A stretch of DNA of 64,000 bases. Origin: Christiangramia echinicola DSM 19838. Its GTDB lineage: Bacteria; Bacteroidota; Bacteroidia; Flavobacteriales; Flavobacteriaceae. Location of the stretch: assembly GCF_000423065.1 (NCBI RefSeq), contig NZ_AUHG01000011.1, positions 434,001 through 498,000 of the forward strand, written 5' to 3'. Below, in pieces: positions 49,642 through 58,230 of this stretch. Below the pieces are notes generated by a model, which was given only the letters and a program-made list of their open reading frames with translations, had not been told where the DNA came from and searched no databases. Every line of letters begins with the position of its first letter. The stretch's first letter is position 1. Made by a program: the position numbers and the translations under genes.

Positions 49642-50739
49642 ATGCCGAACACGTATAAAATACCGGAAACTCATCCAGAATTCAGGCTGAATAAAAGGCA
49701 TTTTACAAATGCAGAGTTAAAGCAGGTGGCCTTAAGTTATATCAAGGAAGGAGAACCATATGAGCAGCAGATTGGTAGCTTTCTTTTAGATTGGTTAAAG
49801 CCAACTTCCTATATAGAGGTGCAAACTTCAGGGTCTACAGGTACTCCTAAAAAGCTTAGATTAAAGAAGCAGCACATGATAAACTCAGCAATGGCGACTT
49901 CAAAGTTCTTTGAACTTCCAGCCACCACAACTGCGTTATTATGTCTTCCAGCTGAATATATCGCCGGTAAAATGATGCTTGTTAGGGCTATGTTTCTAGG
50001 ATGGGATCTGGATACAATTCCGCCATCTGCTATTCCTTTAGATAACTTATTCAAGGTGTATGATTTTGCGGCTATGACGCCTTTCCAGTTAGATAATTCT
50101 ATTGCCAGATTACATCTGGTTAAAAAGCTTATTATAGGTGGGGGTGCAGTTTCGCCAAGGTTACGCAAAATGCTTATAGATGTAGATTCAAAAATTTTCG
50201 AAACCTATGGTATGACCGAAACATCAAGTCATATAGCTGCAAAAAGACTTAACCCTAAGAAAAAGTTTAAAAAAGCACGTCCATTTAAATTAATGCCTAA
50301 CGTTAGTATTTCCCAGGATGATAGAGGATGCCTGGTAGTTAAGGCTCCAAATGTTCTTGACGAGGAAATTGTTACAAATGATGTTGTTGAAATTGTTACT
50401 TATAAAAAGTTCCTTTGGAAAGGACGATATGATAATGTTATCAACTCAGGCGGGGTTAAATTATTTCCTGAACAGATCGAGCAGAAACTAAATTCTGTAC
50501 TCGATCATCGTTTTTTTGTAACCTCCATGCCAGATGAATCTTTAGGTGAACGATTAATATTATTTGTAGAGGATGATTTTTCTGAAAATACTCTTGAAGA
50601 GCTTAAAGAACAGATAGATAATATCAAAGCCCTGGATAAATACGAAAAGCCGAAGAAAATATATCTTATCGAGAAATTTGAGGAAACACCCAATGGTAAG
50701 ATTCACCGTGAGAATACTTTGAAAAGTAAAGTGTCCTAA
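49642..50739 (+). CDS. menE: o-Succinylbenzoate-CoA ligase (short AMP-binding enzyme)
   Basis: A 365-residue adenylate-forming enzyme, shorter than the about 480-residue E. coli-type MenE but typical for Bacteroidota. The P-loop is QTSGSTGTPKKL, the motif YGMTETSSH, and SGGVKLFPEQIE with the catalytic Lys in TPNGKIHRE. It lacks the first about 100 residues of the longer family. Genomic context with menA and menC fixes the role over other acyl-CoA ligases. A 143-bp gap precedes it, which may hold its own promoter. Confidence 0.9.
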   Translation: MPNTYKIPETHPEFRLNKRHFTNAELKQVALSYIKEGEPYEQQIGSFLLDWLKPTSYIEVQTSGSTGTPKKLRLKKQHMINSAMATSKFFELPATTTALLCLPAEYIAGKMMLVRAMFLGWDLDTIPPSAIPLDNLFKVYDFAAMTPFQLDNSIARLHLVKKLIIGGGAVSPRLRKMLIDVDSKIFETYGMTETSSHIAAKRLNPKKKFKKARPFKLMPNVSISQDDRGCLVVKAPNVLDEEIVTNDVVEIVTYKKFLWKGRYDNVINSGGVKLFPEQIEQKLNSVLDHRFFVTSMPDESLGERLILFVEDDFSENTLEELKEQIDNIKALDKYEKPKKIYLIEKFEETPNGKIHRENTLKSKVS

Positions 50740-50760
50740 ACCTTTTTATGCGGTATTATT

Positions 50761-51279
50761 GTGTTTCTTTCTATTTTTTTAATTTACTCCAATTTGCAAA
50801 CAATTTTTGACTTTCAACACAATGTCGATATATCCAAATGGAATGTGGTTGTAGATGGAGTGATGGGAGGAGAATCTACCGGAGATTTTCAGTTGAATGA
50901 GGATGGACATGGTTTGTTCAAAGGACTCATCTCTTTAGAGAATAATGGAGGATTTTCATCTGTAAGGTATGACATGCCTAAAATGAAGATATTAAATAAT
51001 AAGATTGTCTCCATACGATTGAAAGGAGATGGCAGGAATTACCAGTTTCGGGTTAAGAATAACGACCGGGATTACTTCTCTTATATTACCGAATTTTCGA
51101 CCAACGGCGAGTGGCAGGATGTAAATTTCCCTTTGGAAGATATGTATCCTTCCTACAGAGGTCGCAAACTTGATAAGCCAGATTTTAATCATTCTCAAAT
51201 TGATGAGGTCAGCTTCCTTATAGCCAATAAGAAAAACGAAGTATTTCAATTACTGATAGACAAGATAGAATTGAAATAA
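50761..51279 (+). CDS. CIA30-family protein, probably exported
   Basis: A 172-residue protein starting at a GTG (no in-frame ATG was seen upstream). The N-terminus is hydrophobic and followed by DFQHNVDISKWNVVVDGVMG, GGESTGDFQLNEDG and the FKGLISLENNGGFSSVR segment, the hallmark of the CIA30 (NDUFAF1-like) beta-sandwich. In eukaryotes this family assists complex I assembly; the bacterial role is unknown. It lies 21 bases after menE and precedes M24. Confidence 0.85.
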   Translation: MFLSIFLIYSNLQTIFDFQHNVDISKWNVVVDGVMGGESTGDFQLNEDGHGLFKGLISLENNGGFSSVRYDMPKMKILNNKIVSIRLKGDGRNYQFRVKNNDRDYFSYITEFSTNGEWQDVNFPLEDMYPSYRGRKLDKPDFNHSQIDEVSFLIANKKNEVFQLLIDKIELK

Positions 51280-51306
51280 ACTAATTCGAAATTCCCTGAA
51301 TAACTC

Positions 51307-52638
51307 ATGAAAAATATTCTAATTGCTGTATTGATATTAGTTACATCATTAGCGCAAAGCCAGATCCTTGCCGAAAGAGAAAGATCTAAAATTACCGACC
51401 AGATTCTGGCGGAGCGGTTTGATGAACTTCTTCCAGAACTTATGGATCGTTCAGAAATTGATATGTGGATATTGATCTCCCGGGAATATAATGAAGATCC
51501 GGTTTTAAAAACCATGTTGCCTTCTACCTGGCTCAATGCCCGCAGAAGGACCATCCTTGTGTTTTATAGAGATAAGGAAAAGGATAACTTAGAAAAACTC
51601 GCCATCGCCAGATATAATATTGGTGATAATATCGAGTCTGCCTGGGATAAAGAAAAACAACCAGATCAATGGAAAGCATTGGTAGATATTATTAGGGATA
51701 GAAAGCCTTCAAAGATCGGGCTTAATATTTCTGAAAATTATGGAATTGCCGATGGATTGGTGAAAACAGATTTCGATGAGTTCATGAGTGTCTTACCTGA
51801 CGAATTTGAAGAAAGAATAGTTTCAGCTGAAGAACTAGCAGTAGGTTGGATAGAAACACGTACCCTTCGAGAAATGGTTATTTATAGCGACCTGGTAGAA
51901 ATGACTCATGATATTATTGAAGAAGCTTTTAGTACGAAAGTCATTCAGCCTGGCGTTACCACTACAGATGATGTAGTGTGGTGGATGCGTCAAAAAGTTA
52001 CTGAATTGGGGTTGGGAACCTGGTTTCATCCAACCGTAGATATCCAGCGAAGCAATGAAAAACTAGTGGACCATATCACGGCATTTTCAGATGAGAAAGG
52101 GAATAGTGTAATTCTTCCTGGAGATCTTATTCATTGCGATTTCGGCATTACATATTTACGATTGAATACAGATTGTCAACAAATGGCTTACGTTTTAAAG
52201 GCAGATGAAGATGAGGCACCAGAGTATCTTGTAGAAGCATTTGGGAAAGGCAATCAACTACAGGATATACTTACATCAAATTTTGAAACTGGTTTAAGCG
52301 GAAATGAGATCCTTTCAAAAAGCCTGGATCAGGCAAAAAAGGAAGGTTTAAAAGCTTCGATCTATACACATCCTCTAGGTCTTTATGGACATTCTGCCGG
52401 TCCAACTATTGGTATGTGGGATCAACAGGGAGGAGTTTCTGGAACAGGTGATTATCCTTTATACAAAAATACGGTGTATGCGATCGAACTTAATACAGAG
52501 GTCGAGATTGCTGAATGGGATAAAAGTGTTAGAATTATGCTGGAAGAAGCCGGTTTCTGGGGAGAAGATGGATTTAGATATGTAAATAAAAGACAAAGAA
52601 ATCTAATGCTAATTCCAGGGGAAAAAGCTGAAAACTGA
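51307..52638 (+). CDS. Exported M24-family metallopeptidase
   Basis: A 443-residue peptidase with a signal peptide (MKNILIAVLILVTSLAQS). The pita-bread fold ligands are seen in HCDFGITYLRLNTDCQ (two Asp), THPLGLYGHSAGP (His), YAIELNTEVEI (Glu) and SVRIMLEEAGF (Glu). It resembles Xaa-Pro aminopeptidase-like proteins of Bacteroidota. The metal site is complete, so it is likely active. It closes the run that begins at holA and converges on a DoxX gene. Confidence 0.9.
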   Translation: MKNILIAVLILVTSLAQSQILAERERSKITDQILAERFDELLPELMDRSEIDMWILISREYNEDPVLKTMLPSTWLNARRRTILVFYRDKEKDNLEKLAIARYNIGDNIESAWDKEKQPDQWKALVDIIRDRKPSKIGLNISENYGIADGLVKTDFDEFMSVLPDEFEERIVSAEELAVGWIETRTLREMVIYSDLVEMTHDIIEEAFSTKVIQPGVTTTDDVVWWMRQKVTELGLGTWFHPTVDIQRSNEKLVDHITAFSDEKGNSVILPGDLIHCDFGITYLRLNTDCQQMAYVLKADEDEAPEYLVEAFGKGNQLQDILTSNFETGLSGNEILSKSLDQAKKEGLKASIYTHPLGLYGHSAGPTIGMWDQQGGVSGTGDYPLYKNTVYAIELNTEVEIAEWDKSVRIMLEEAGFWGEDGFRYVNKRQRNLMLIPGEKAEN

Positions 52639-52650
52639 AGCTTACAGGGC

Positions 52651-53073
52651 CTAATATCCCATTTTCATCATATAGTCTGCGGAGTGTTTGCCAGATCCAT
52701 AGAAAATAAAGAAAATAGTAAATGCTAATACTAAAAGTGCGAGGATCAGGCTGGAAGCATTCATGATTCCAACAAAATTGATGATGATTGCACCTAAAAG
52801 GATGGGTAGTTGTGCGACTAATGCCCATCTGGTAAGAAGTCCGAATGCGATCAGGATTCCACCTACAAGATGTGCGGGAGCAACATAATGAACTACCAGC
52901 ATGACACCTCCAAAACCTCTAAGAGGTTCTATTAATTCTACCAGCGTTTCAGTTTGAGAAATAAAGCCGATTCCTTTTATAAAAAAGAAAACGCCCAGAG
53001 CAACTCTCAAAAGATCTAACCAGTAGTAAGTATGTGCATTGGCCCATTTATTAAGTGATTTTATGCTTAACAT
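52651..53073 (-). CDS. DoxX-family membrane protein
   Basis: A 140-residue four-helix protein. The N-terminal YYWLDLLRVALGVFFFIKGI and FVSQTETLVELI-type start (GFISQTETLVELI) match DoxX, and VAPAHLVGGILIAFGLLTRW is the typical second-third helix. An 11-residue C-terminus GKHSADYMMKMGY follows the last helix. DoxX proteins often sit with oxidoreductases, but no such neighbour is here. Function unknown. Confidence 0.87.
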   Translation of the reverse strand: MLSIKSLNKWANAHTYYWLDLLRVALGVFFFIKGIGFISQTETLVELIEPLRGFGGVMLVVHYVAPAHLVGGILIAFGLLTRWALVAQLPILLGAIIINFVGIMNASSLILALLVLAFTIFFIFYGSGKHSADYMMKMGY

Positions 53074-53163
53074 AACGGTAAATTTATATTAAGTTACTAA
53101 AAATCAGATTATTAAATAAATAATGTCACCGAAAATGTAAATAGTTAAGCAACTGAAAAGTAT

Positions 53164-54801
53164 CTATTTCAAGATCTCGGTTTCAATATAAAACTCCAGG
53201 TCGTTTACAGATAGTTCGTCCAGTTCTTCACCAGTCTCATAAGACTGCCATTCTGAAGTAGGATAAAATCTTATTTCCTCTTCATCGATAATAACATCCA
53301 CAGGCATTTTAAAGTCCGGCACATCAGCTTTCCACCTGTATAAAATCTGATCGTCAGCCTGCCTTAGTTGAAGTACTGGTAGAGCTGAATGTCTAAGATA
53401 TTGGTCAAAAACAGGTTCAAGATCTACTTGAGTCGCTTTATTGAAAAAATTCTCTGTATCTGCAGTTGAAATCGTTTGATGCTTGAAAGTTTTTGTATAA
53501 TCTCTCAAAGTGTTCCACCATAATTCATCATCATCATAAATACTTCTGATAGTGTTTAAAAGATTGGAGCCTTTATAATACATATCTCCAGAACCTTCAG
53601 AATTCACTCCGTAGTCGCCAATAATTTTACTTTTATTGCTGATATTTTGCCTTATGCCTTTTATATATTCTAATGCTTCTTCTTTACCCCAGCGACATTC
53701 GGTATAAATAGCTTCGGTATAACTTGTAAATCCTTCATGGATCCACATATCGGCAATATCCCTGGATGTGATACTGTTTCCATACCATTCATGGCCAGAT
53801 TCGTGGATAATTATAAAATCCCATTTTAACCCGATCCCGGTTCCGGAAAGGTCATTTCCCAGGTAACCTTTTAAGTATTTATTTCCGTAGGCCACAGCAC
53901 TTTGATGTTCCATTCCCAGGTAAGGTGTTTCTACAAGTTTAAAACCGTCCTCTTCAAATGGGTATGGTCCCATTTTCTCATAGAAACAAGCCATCATATC
54001 CTTTACCTCAGTAAAATGTTCCTTAGCTTTTTCTAGGTTATATGAAAGCACATAATAATCCAGGTCCAGGTCATTGTATTTTTCAGAAAAGTGAGCGTAG
54101 TCCCCAATGTTGATCATAATATTATAATTATTGATTGGATTAACTACTTTCCAGCTCCATTTAGTAAAACCATTTCCAAGATCTTCTTCACTAATTAATC
54201 TACCATTAGAAACATTCATAAGTCCGTTTGGAACGGCTATGTCCATTTGTGCTTCCTCTGGCTCATCACTTTGATGATCTTTATTGGGATACCATAAACT
54301 CGCTCCCGTTCCCTGAACCGCAACACCTATCCAAGGATTTCCATTTTTGTCCTCGTCCCAAACAAAACCTCCATCCCAGGGAGCGTTTTTTGCCACCACA
54401 GGGTTTCCATGGTAGAAGAACTCAATAGAATCTGTTGTTCCTTTACTTAATTCCTTTTCGAAGTCTATAAATACAGCATTATGTCTACGTTCATATATTA
54501 GGTTTTTTTCACCATGAATTATTGAGTCGATCTGCATATTCTCGAACAGATCCAGTTGCATCACAGGCATATTCGCTAATACCTCAAAGCTTATTACATT
54601 GGATCCGGAAATAGACTTCTTTTCAGGTTCCACCTTAAGTTTTAAATGATATTTTTGAACATCAAAACTATTCCTTTCGGGCCTTAAGGAGCCTCTTAAT
54701 GTGTCAGCTTCAGTATAATTAGAGTGATTTGATCCAACTACCTGTGAATTTATATGGTTTAAAGAAAATAGGAGGATTAATGTGAAAAGGAGTTTATTCA
54801 T
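53164..54801 (-). CDS. Exported M1-family peptidase (short form)
   Basis: A 545-residue zinc peptidase with a signal peptide (MNKLLFTLILLFSLNHINS). The zinc site is IIHESGHEWYGN with the third ligand in WIHEGFTSYTEA (HExxH-x18-E), and the exopeptidase-like motif is PYLGMEHQSAVA. Compared with the gene at 28628 it lacks the large C-terminal helical domain and has HESGHEW rather than HELAHQW. It overlaps the upstream gene by 8 bases. Confidence 0.94.
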   Translation of the reverse strand: MNKLLFTLILLFSLNHINSQVVGSNHSNYTEADTLRGSLRPERNSFDVQKYHLKLKVEPEKKSISGSNVISFEVLANMPVMQLDLFENMQIDSIIHGEKNLIYERRHNAVFIDFEKELSKGTTDSIEFFYHGNPVVAKNAPWDGGFVWDEDKNGNPWIGVAVQGTGASLWYPNKDHQSDEPEEAQMDIAVPNGLMNVSNGRLISEEDLGNGFTKWSWKVVNPINNYNIMINIGDYAHFSEKYNDLDLDYYVLSYNLEKAKEHFTEVKDMMACFYEKMGPYPFEEDGFKLVETPYLGMEHQSAVAYGNKYLKGYLGNDLSGTGIGLKWDFIIIHESGHEWYGNSITSRDIADMWIHEGFTSYTEAIYTECRWGKEEALEYIKGIRQNISNKSKIIGDYGVNSEGSGDMYYKGSNLLNTIRSIYDDDELWWNTLRDYTKTFKHQTISTADTENFFNKATQVDLEPVFDQYLRHSALPVLQLRQADDQILYRWKADVPDFKMPVDVIIDEEEIRFYPTSEWQSYETGEELDELSVNDLEFYIETEILK

Positions 54802-55675
54802 AATGAACTACGTATAATCGAGCATTTGGATCTGCCTCAAGTTTTTTATTCATTGAATTGGTAAGCTCGGTGAAACTTTTTAAATCTGTTCCTTTACAAA
54901 CACCATAAGAGTAATGATATTTAAGTAATTCCAGGTCTATATCTGTAAGTTCACGAGTGGAATTACAGGATGAAAAGTAGCTTTTGCAATCCAACTTTTT
55001 TGAAGATTTAAAATGCCCAAGGGATTTTAAAAAATGATATTTTAAAAGCTCTAATTGATATTTTTCGGTCTTAACCAGAGAGGTATTAATCTTTAGTTTG
55101 CCGTCGTAAATTTGTTGTTTGTTATTCCAGCTTATATAGTAACCACCTTTAGCATTCGCAATTCTGGGTTCATAATCTGTTTGATTTTCCCGATTTAGGT
55201 AATACACAATATAATTGGCCTTATCTCGAAGAAAGTTTCTTGAAATATTCAAAGAATCTATACCGCTGGAGGCTTTTTTTGCAAACTGCATTAATTCATT
55301 TGCATGTTGGGCAGGGACACTTTCATCGAAGAAAATTTTCACATCATCCTTCCAATACCTCATGCGTTCGGCATCGCTGCTTCCTTTTCCAAGGTTAAAA
55401 ACTACATTTTTGTAAATGGATAAAAATGCTGAATCTTTATATTTATATTTAACTTCAACTCTGTATCCAGTTCCAAATAGTTCAAAATCATTTGGGATCT
55501 TTACCAGGGTATCACCATTTCTGTAAATAAATTCGGTGCTATCTGAAGTCTTTCCAAGCAGTTTTTTATAATCTTTCAGGTTTAAATAACGGTGACTATT
55601 TCGAGGATTTATGGTATCCTGACTATATAATTGAGCAGCTTGAATAAATATGAATAGCAATAAAAATAATCTCAT
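54794..55675 (-). CDS. Exported protein of unknown function, eroded-metallopeptidase-like
   Basis: A 293-residue protein with a signal peptide (MRLFLLLFIFIQAAQLYS). The region KVFFDESVP-type (VKIFFDESVPAQHANEL) through KYHFLKSLGHFKSS and TRELTDIDLELLKYHY resembles DUF2927/metzincin-like proteins, but the HExxHxxGxxH zinc motif is degraded to YHFLKSLGH. Two Cys pairs may form disulphides. It sits 3 bases from acyl-CoA carboxylase beta and overlaps the M1 peptidase gene by 8 bases, so all three may be one transcript. The family call is tentative. Confidence 0.65.
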   Translation of the reverse strand: MRLFLLLFIFIQAAQLYSQDTINPRNSHRYLNLKDYKKLLGKTSDSTEFIYRNGDTLVKIPNDFELFGTGYRVEVKYKYKDSAFLSIYKNVVFNLGKGSSDAERMRYWKDDVKIFFDESVPAQHANELMQFAKKASSGIDSLNISRNFLRDKANYIVYYLNRENQTDYEPRIANAKGGYYISWNNKQQIYDGKLKINTSLVKTEKYQLELLKYHFLKSLGHFKSSKKLDCKSYFSSCNSTRELTDIDLELLKYHYSYGVCKGTDLKSFTELTNSMNKKLEADPNARLYVVHYE

Positions 55676-55678
55676 AGA

Positions 55679-57307
55679 TTAGGTTTGAATCACACCAAGA
55701 TTAAAGTTCTTTTCAATAGGAGCGTGGTTTGCTGCTTCAATTCCCATAGAGATCCATTTCCGGGTGTCTAGTGGATCTATGATAGCATCTGTCCAGATTC
55801 TTGCGGCAGCATAATAGGCTGAAGTCTGTGAGTCGTATTTCGCTTTTAGTTTTTCAAAAACCTCTTTTTCCTTTTCTTCATCTACTTTCTCACCTTTCTT
55901 TTCCATAGACGCAGTCTCGATCTGAGCCAGAACTTTTGCAGCCTGGGTTCCTCCCATAACAGCTAACTCAGCACTTGGCCAGGCAGCAATTAAGCGTGGA
56001 TCATAAGCCTTACCACACATGGCGTAATTTCCTGCACCGTAAGAATTACCAATAATAATCGTGAATTTTGGTACCACAGAATTACTAACTGCACTTACCA
56101 TTTTAGCACCATCTTTAATGATACCGCCGTGTTCACTTTTACTTCCAACCATAAAACCTGTAACGTCCTGTAGAAATACCAAAGGGATTTTCTTTTGGTT
56201 ACAATTTGCTATAAATCGGGTTGCTTTGTCGGCAGAATCAGAATAGATCACTCCCCCAAACTGCATTTCTCCTTTTTTAGTTTTAACGATCTTTCGTTGA
56301 TTTGCAACGATCCCAACTGCCCATCCATCAATTCGAGCATAACCGGTAATGATCGTCTGACCGTAACCTTCTTTATACTCTTCGAATTCTGAATTGTCTA
56401 CCAGTCTTTCAATGATCTTATGCATATCGTACTGGTCGCTTCTCTTTTTAGGAAGTATTCCGTAGATCTCTTCAGGTTTTTCCTTTGGTTTAGCGGGTTT
56501 TTTATGGCTATATCCGGCTTTATCAAAATCACCGATCTTATCCATGATATTCTGAATGCGGGTTAAAGCATCCTTATCATCTTTTGCCTTATAATCTGTA
56601 ACTCCGCTAATTTCGCTGTGCGTAGTTGCTCCACCAAGAGTTTCATTGTCTATAGACTCTCCAATTGCCGCTTTAACTAAATAGCTACCGGCTAAAAATA
56701 TACTTCCGGTCTTTTCAACTATAAGAGCTTCGTCACTCATAATTGGTAAATAGGCACCACCAGCAACACAACTTCCCATCACTGCAGCTATCTGGGTAAT
56801 ACCCATACTACTCATCACGGCATTATTTCTAAAGATCCTTCCAAAATGTTCTTTATCGGGGAAGATCTCATCCTGCATGGGTAAAAATACACCTGCACTG
56901 TCTACAAGATAAATGATTGGCAGCCTGTTTTCAATAGCAATTTCCTGAGCTCTTAGATTCTTTTTCCCGGTAATTGGGAACCAGGCACCTGCTTTAACAG
57001 TAGCATCGTTAGCGACCACTATACATTGTTTGCCAGAAACGTAACCAATTTTCACCACTACACCACCACTAGGGCATCCGCCATGCTCCTCATACATCCC
57101 ATCACCGGCAAAAGCACCTATTTCAATAGACTTTTCTTTATCATCAAGAAGGAAATCAATTCGTTCTCTAGCCGTCATTTTTCCTTTGGAGTGATGCTTT
57201 TCGATTCGTTTTTCTCCTCCTCCTAATTTTATTTTGGCAAGCTTCTGTCTCATAGAAGAAACCAGTAGCTTATTATGATCTTCATTTTTATTGAAGTTGA
57301 TATCCAT
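55679..57307 (-). CDS. Acyl-CoA carboxylase beta (carboxyltransferase) subunit
   Basis: A 542-residue carboxyltransferase. The N-terminal crotonase half has HHSKGKMTARERIDFLLDD and CPSGGVVVKIGYVSGKQ; the C-terminal half has DVTGFMVGSKSEHGGIIKDG and NSYGAGNYAMCGKAYDPRL, which includes the biotin/acyl-CoA sites. Sequence fits methylcrotonyl-CoA or propionyl-CoA carboxylase beta subunits, which one is not resolvable. The alpha (biotin) subunit is not adjacent. Upstream is a palindrome at 57347-57365. Confidence 0.9.
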   Translation of the reverse strand: MDINFNKNEDHNKLLVSSMRQKLAKIKLGGGEKRIEKHHSKGKMTARERIDFLLDDKEKSIEIGAFAGDGMYEEHGGCPSGGVVVKIGYVSGKQCIVVANDATVKAGAWFPITGKKNLRAQEIAIENRLPIIYLVDSAGVFLPMQDEIFPDKEHFGRIFRNNAVMSSMGITQIAAVMGSCVAGGAYLPIMSDEALIVEKTGSIFLAGSYLVKAAIGESIDNETLGGATTHSEISGVTDYKAKDDKDALTRIQNIMDKIGDFDKAGYSHKKPAKPKEKPEEIYGILPKKRSDQYDMHKIIERLVDNSEFEEYKEGYGQTIITGYARIDGWAVGIVANQRKIVKTKKGEMQFGGVIYSDSADKATRFIANCNQKKIPLVFLQDVTGFMVGSKSEHGGIIKDGAKMVSAVSNSVVPKFTIIIGNSYGAGNYAMCGKAYDPRLIAAWPSAELAVMGGTQAAKVLAQIETASMEKKGEKVDEEKEKEVFEKLKAKYDSQTSAYYAAARIWTDAIIDPLDTRKWISMGIEAANHAPIEKNFNLGVIQT

Positions 57308-57346
57308 TATATTGAGCTTTTTACAATAATTTGTTTATTTTAATGT

Positions 57347-57365
57347 GATTAATTTTAAATTAATC
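57347..57365. repeat. Perfect 9-1-9 inverted repeat before the carboxylase gene
   Basis: GATTAATTT, one T, AAATTAATC is a perfect inverted repeat, 40 bases upstream of the carboxylase start. It may be a regulator site; AT-richness makes chance possible. Confidence 0.35.
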
Positions 57366-57493
57366 TAATTTCTGAATAAATATTGTGAATTTTCACTCAG
57401 AATTGGCTTTTGGCTAAAATACAAAAACACAACAATTCTCGGCTTGAAATGCTGCATTAAAAATTAACCGATATTTGTATAAAAACAGCGTTT

Positions 57494-57673
57494 ATGTCGA
57501 TGAATAAAAATACCATTTTTGGTTGGGCATCTTTTCTAACTTTTCTTGTAGGTGCAGCACTGGTGTTACTGGGAGTTCTTAAGTATAAGGATTATGCAAT
57601 TGGTTTTTCTGTAACCGGGATCGGGTTCTTCTTCATCTCCTGGGTTTTCAATGCCCTAAAAGGAAGGGTCTAA
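57494..57673 (+). CDS. Small two-TM membrane protein (CAL67264-like)
   Basis: A 59-residue protein: MSMNKNTIFGWASFLTFLVG, then a helix ending LLGVLKYKDY, and a second helix TGIGFFFISWVFNALKGRV. I believe it belongs to the flavobacterial CAL67264 membrane family, a name from memory. The ATG at 57494 is the only sensible start, and the stop lies 10 bases before the DinB start, indicating co-transcription. Function unknown. Confidence 0.8.
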   Translation: MSMNKNTIFGWASFLTFLVGAALVLLGVLKYKDYAIGFSVTGIGFFFISWVFNALKGRV

Positions 57674-57683
57674 TTCTCAATAT

Positions 57684-58163
57684 ATGTTTTCAAATAAAGA
57701 ACACAGGGATCAATTGGTACAACATTTAGAAGGAGGCGCTGCTTATGGTTCTTTAGAAAGTTTTCTTGATGCTATTCCTTTTGAAAAAATTGGGCAGAGG
57801 CCTTGCGATTTACCCTATTCCTTTTATGAGATCTTTTTTCATATGGCCTTTGCGCAAAAGGATATCCTGGAGTATTCAGTTTCTAGCGACTATAAGGCGA
57901 GCAACTGGCCAGAAGATTATTGGCCTTCAGCTCCAGAGCCACCAGGCGAAGAAGCGTGGGAAGATCTAAAATCTGATTACTTTGAAGATCGAAGATTACT
58001 GAAAGAATTTATTTTAGATGAAAAGAACGACCTCAGTAAACCTGTTATAAATTCTCAAAAGCACAGCTTATTTAGAGAGATTCTTCTTGTTGTTGAGCAT
58101 ACCGCCTATCATACTGGTCAATTACTGATAATTCAAAGATTATTGGGAGTTTATGATAATTGA
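57684..58163 (+). CDS. DinB/YfiT-type metal-binding protein
   Basis: A 159-residue four-helix protein. The metal-ligand histidines are in FHMAFAQKDILEYS-type context and in VEHTAYHTGQLLIIQR. This is the DinB-like fold, used for thiol transfer or unknown functions, and is unrelated to DNA polymerase IV. It begins 10 bases after the small membrane protein. EttA follows 67 bases downstream. The substrate is unknown. Confidence 0.88.
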   Translation: MFSNKEHRDQLVQHLEGGAAYGSLESFLDAIPFEKIGQRPCDLPYSFYEIFFHMAFAQKDILEYSVSSDYKASNWPEDYWPSAPEPPGEEAWEDLKSDYFEDRRLLKEFILDEKNDLSKPVINSQKHSLFREILLVVEHTAYHTGQLLIIQRLLGVYDN

Positions 58164-58230
58164 ATTCTGTGAAAAATTCAGGATATTTGCAATCTCGTAA
58201 AATCTATAAAAATTTTAATTCTAAAAATAT

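Noticed and set aside
57684-58163. DinB as a DNA polymerase IV
   Set aside because: The protein is the unrelated four-helix metal-binding DinB/YfiT fold; no polymerase motifs.
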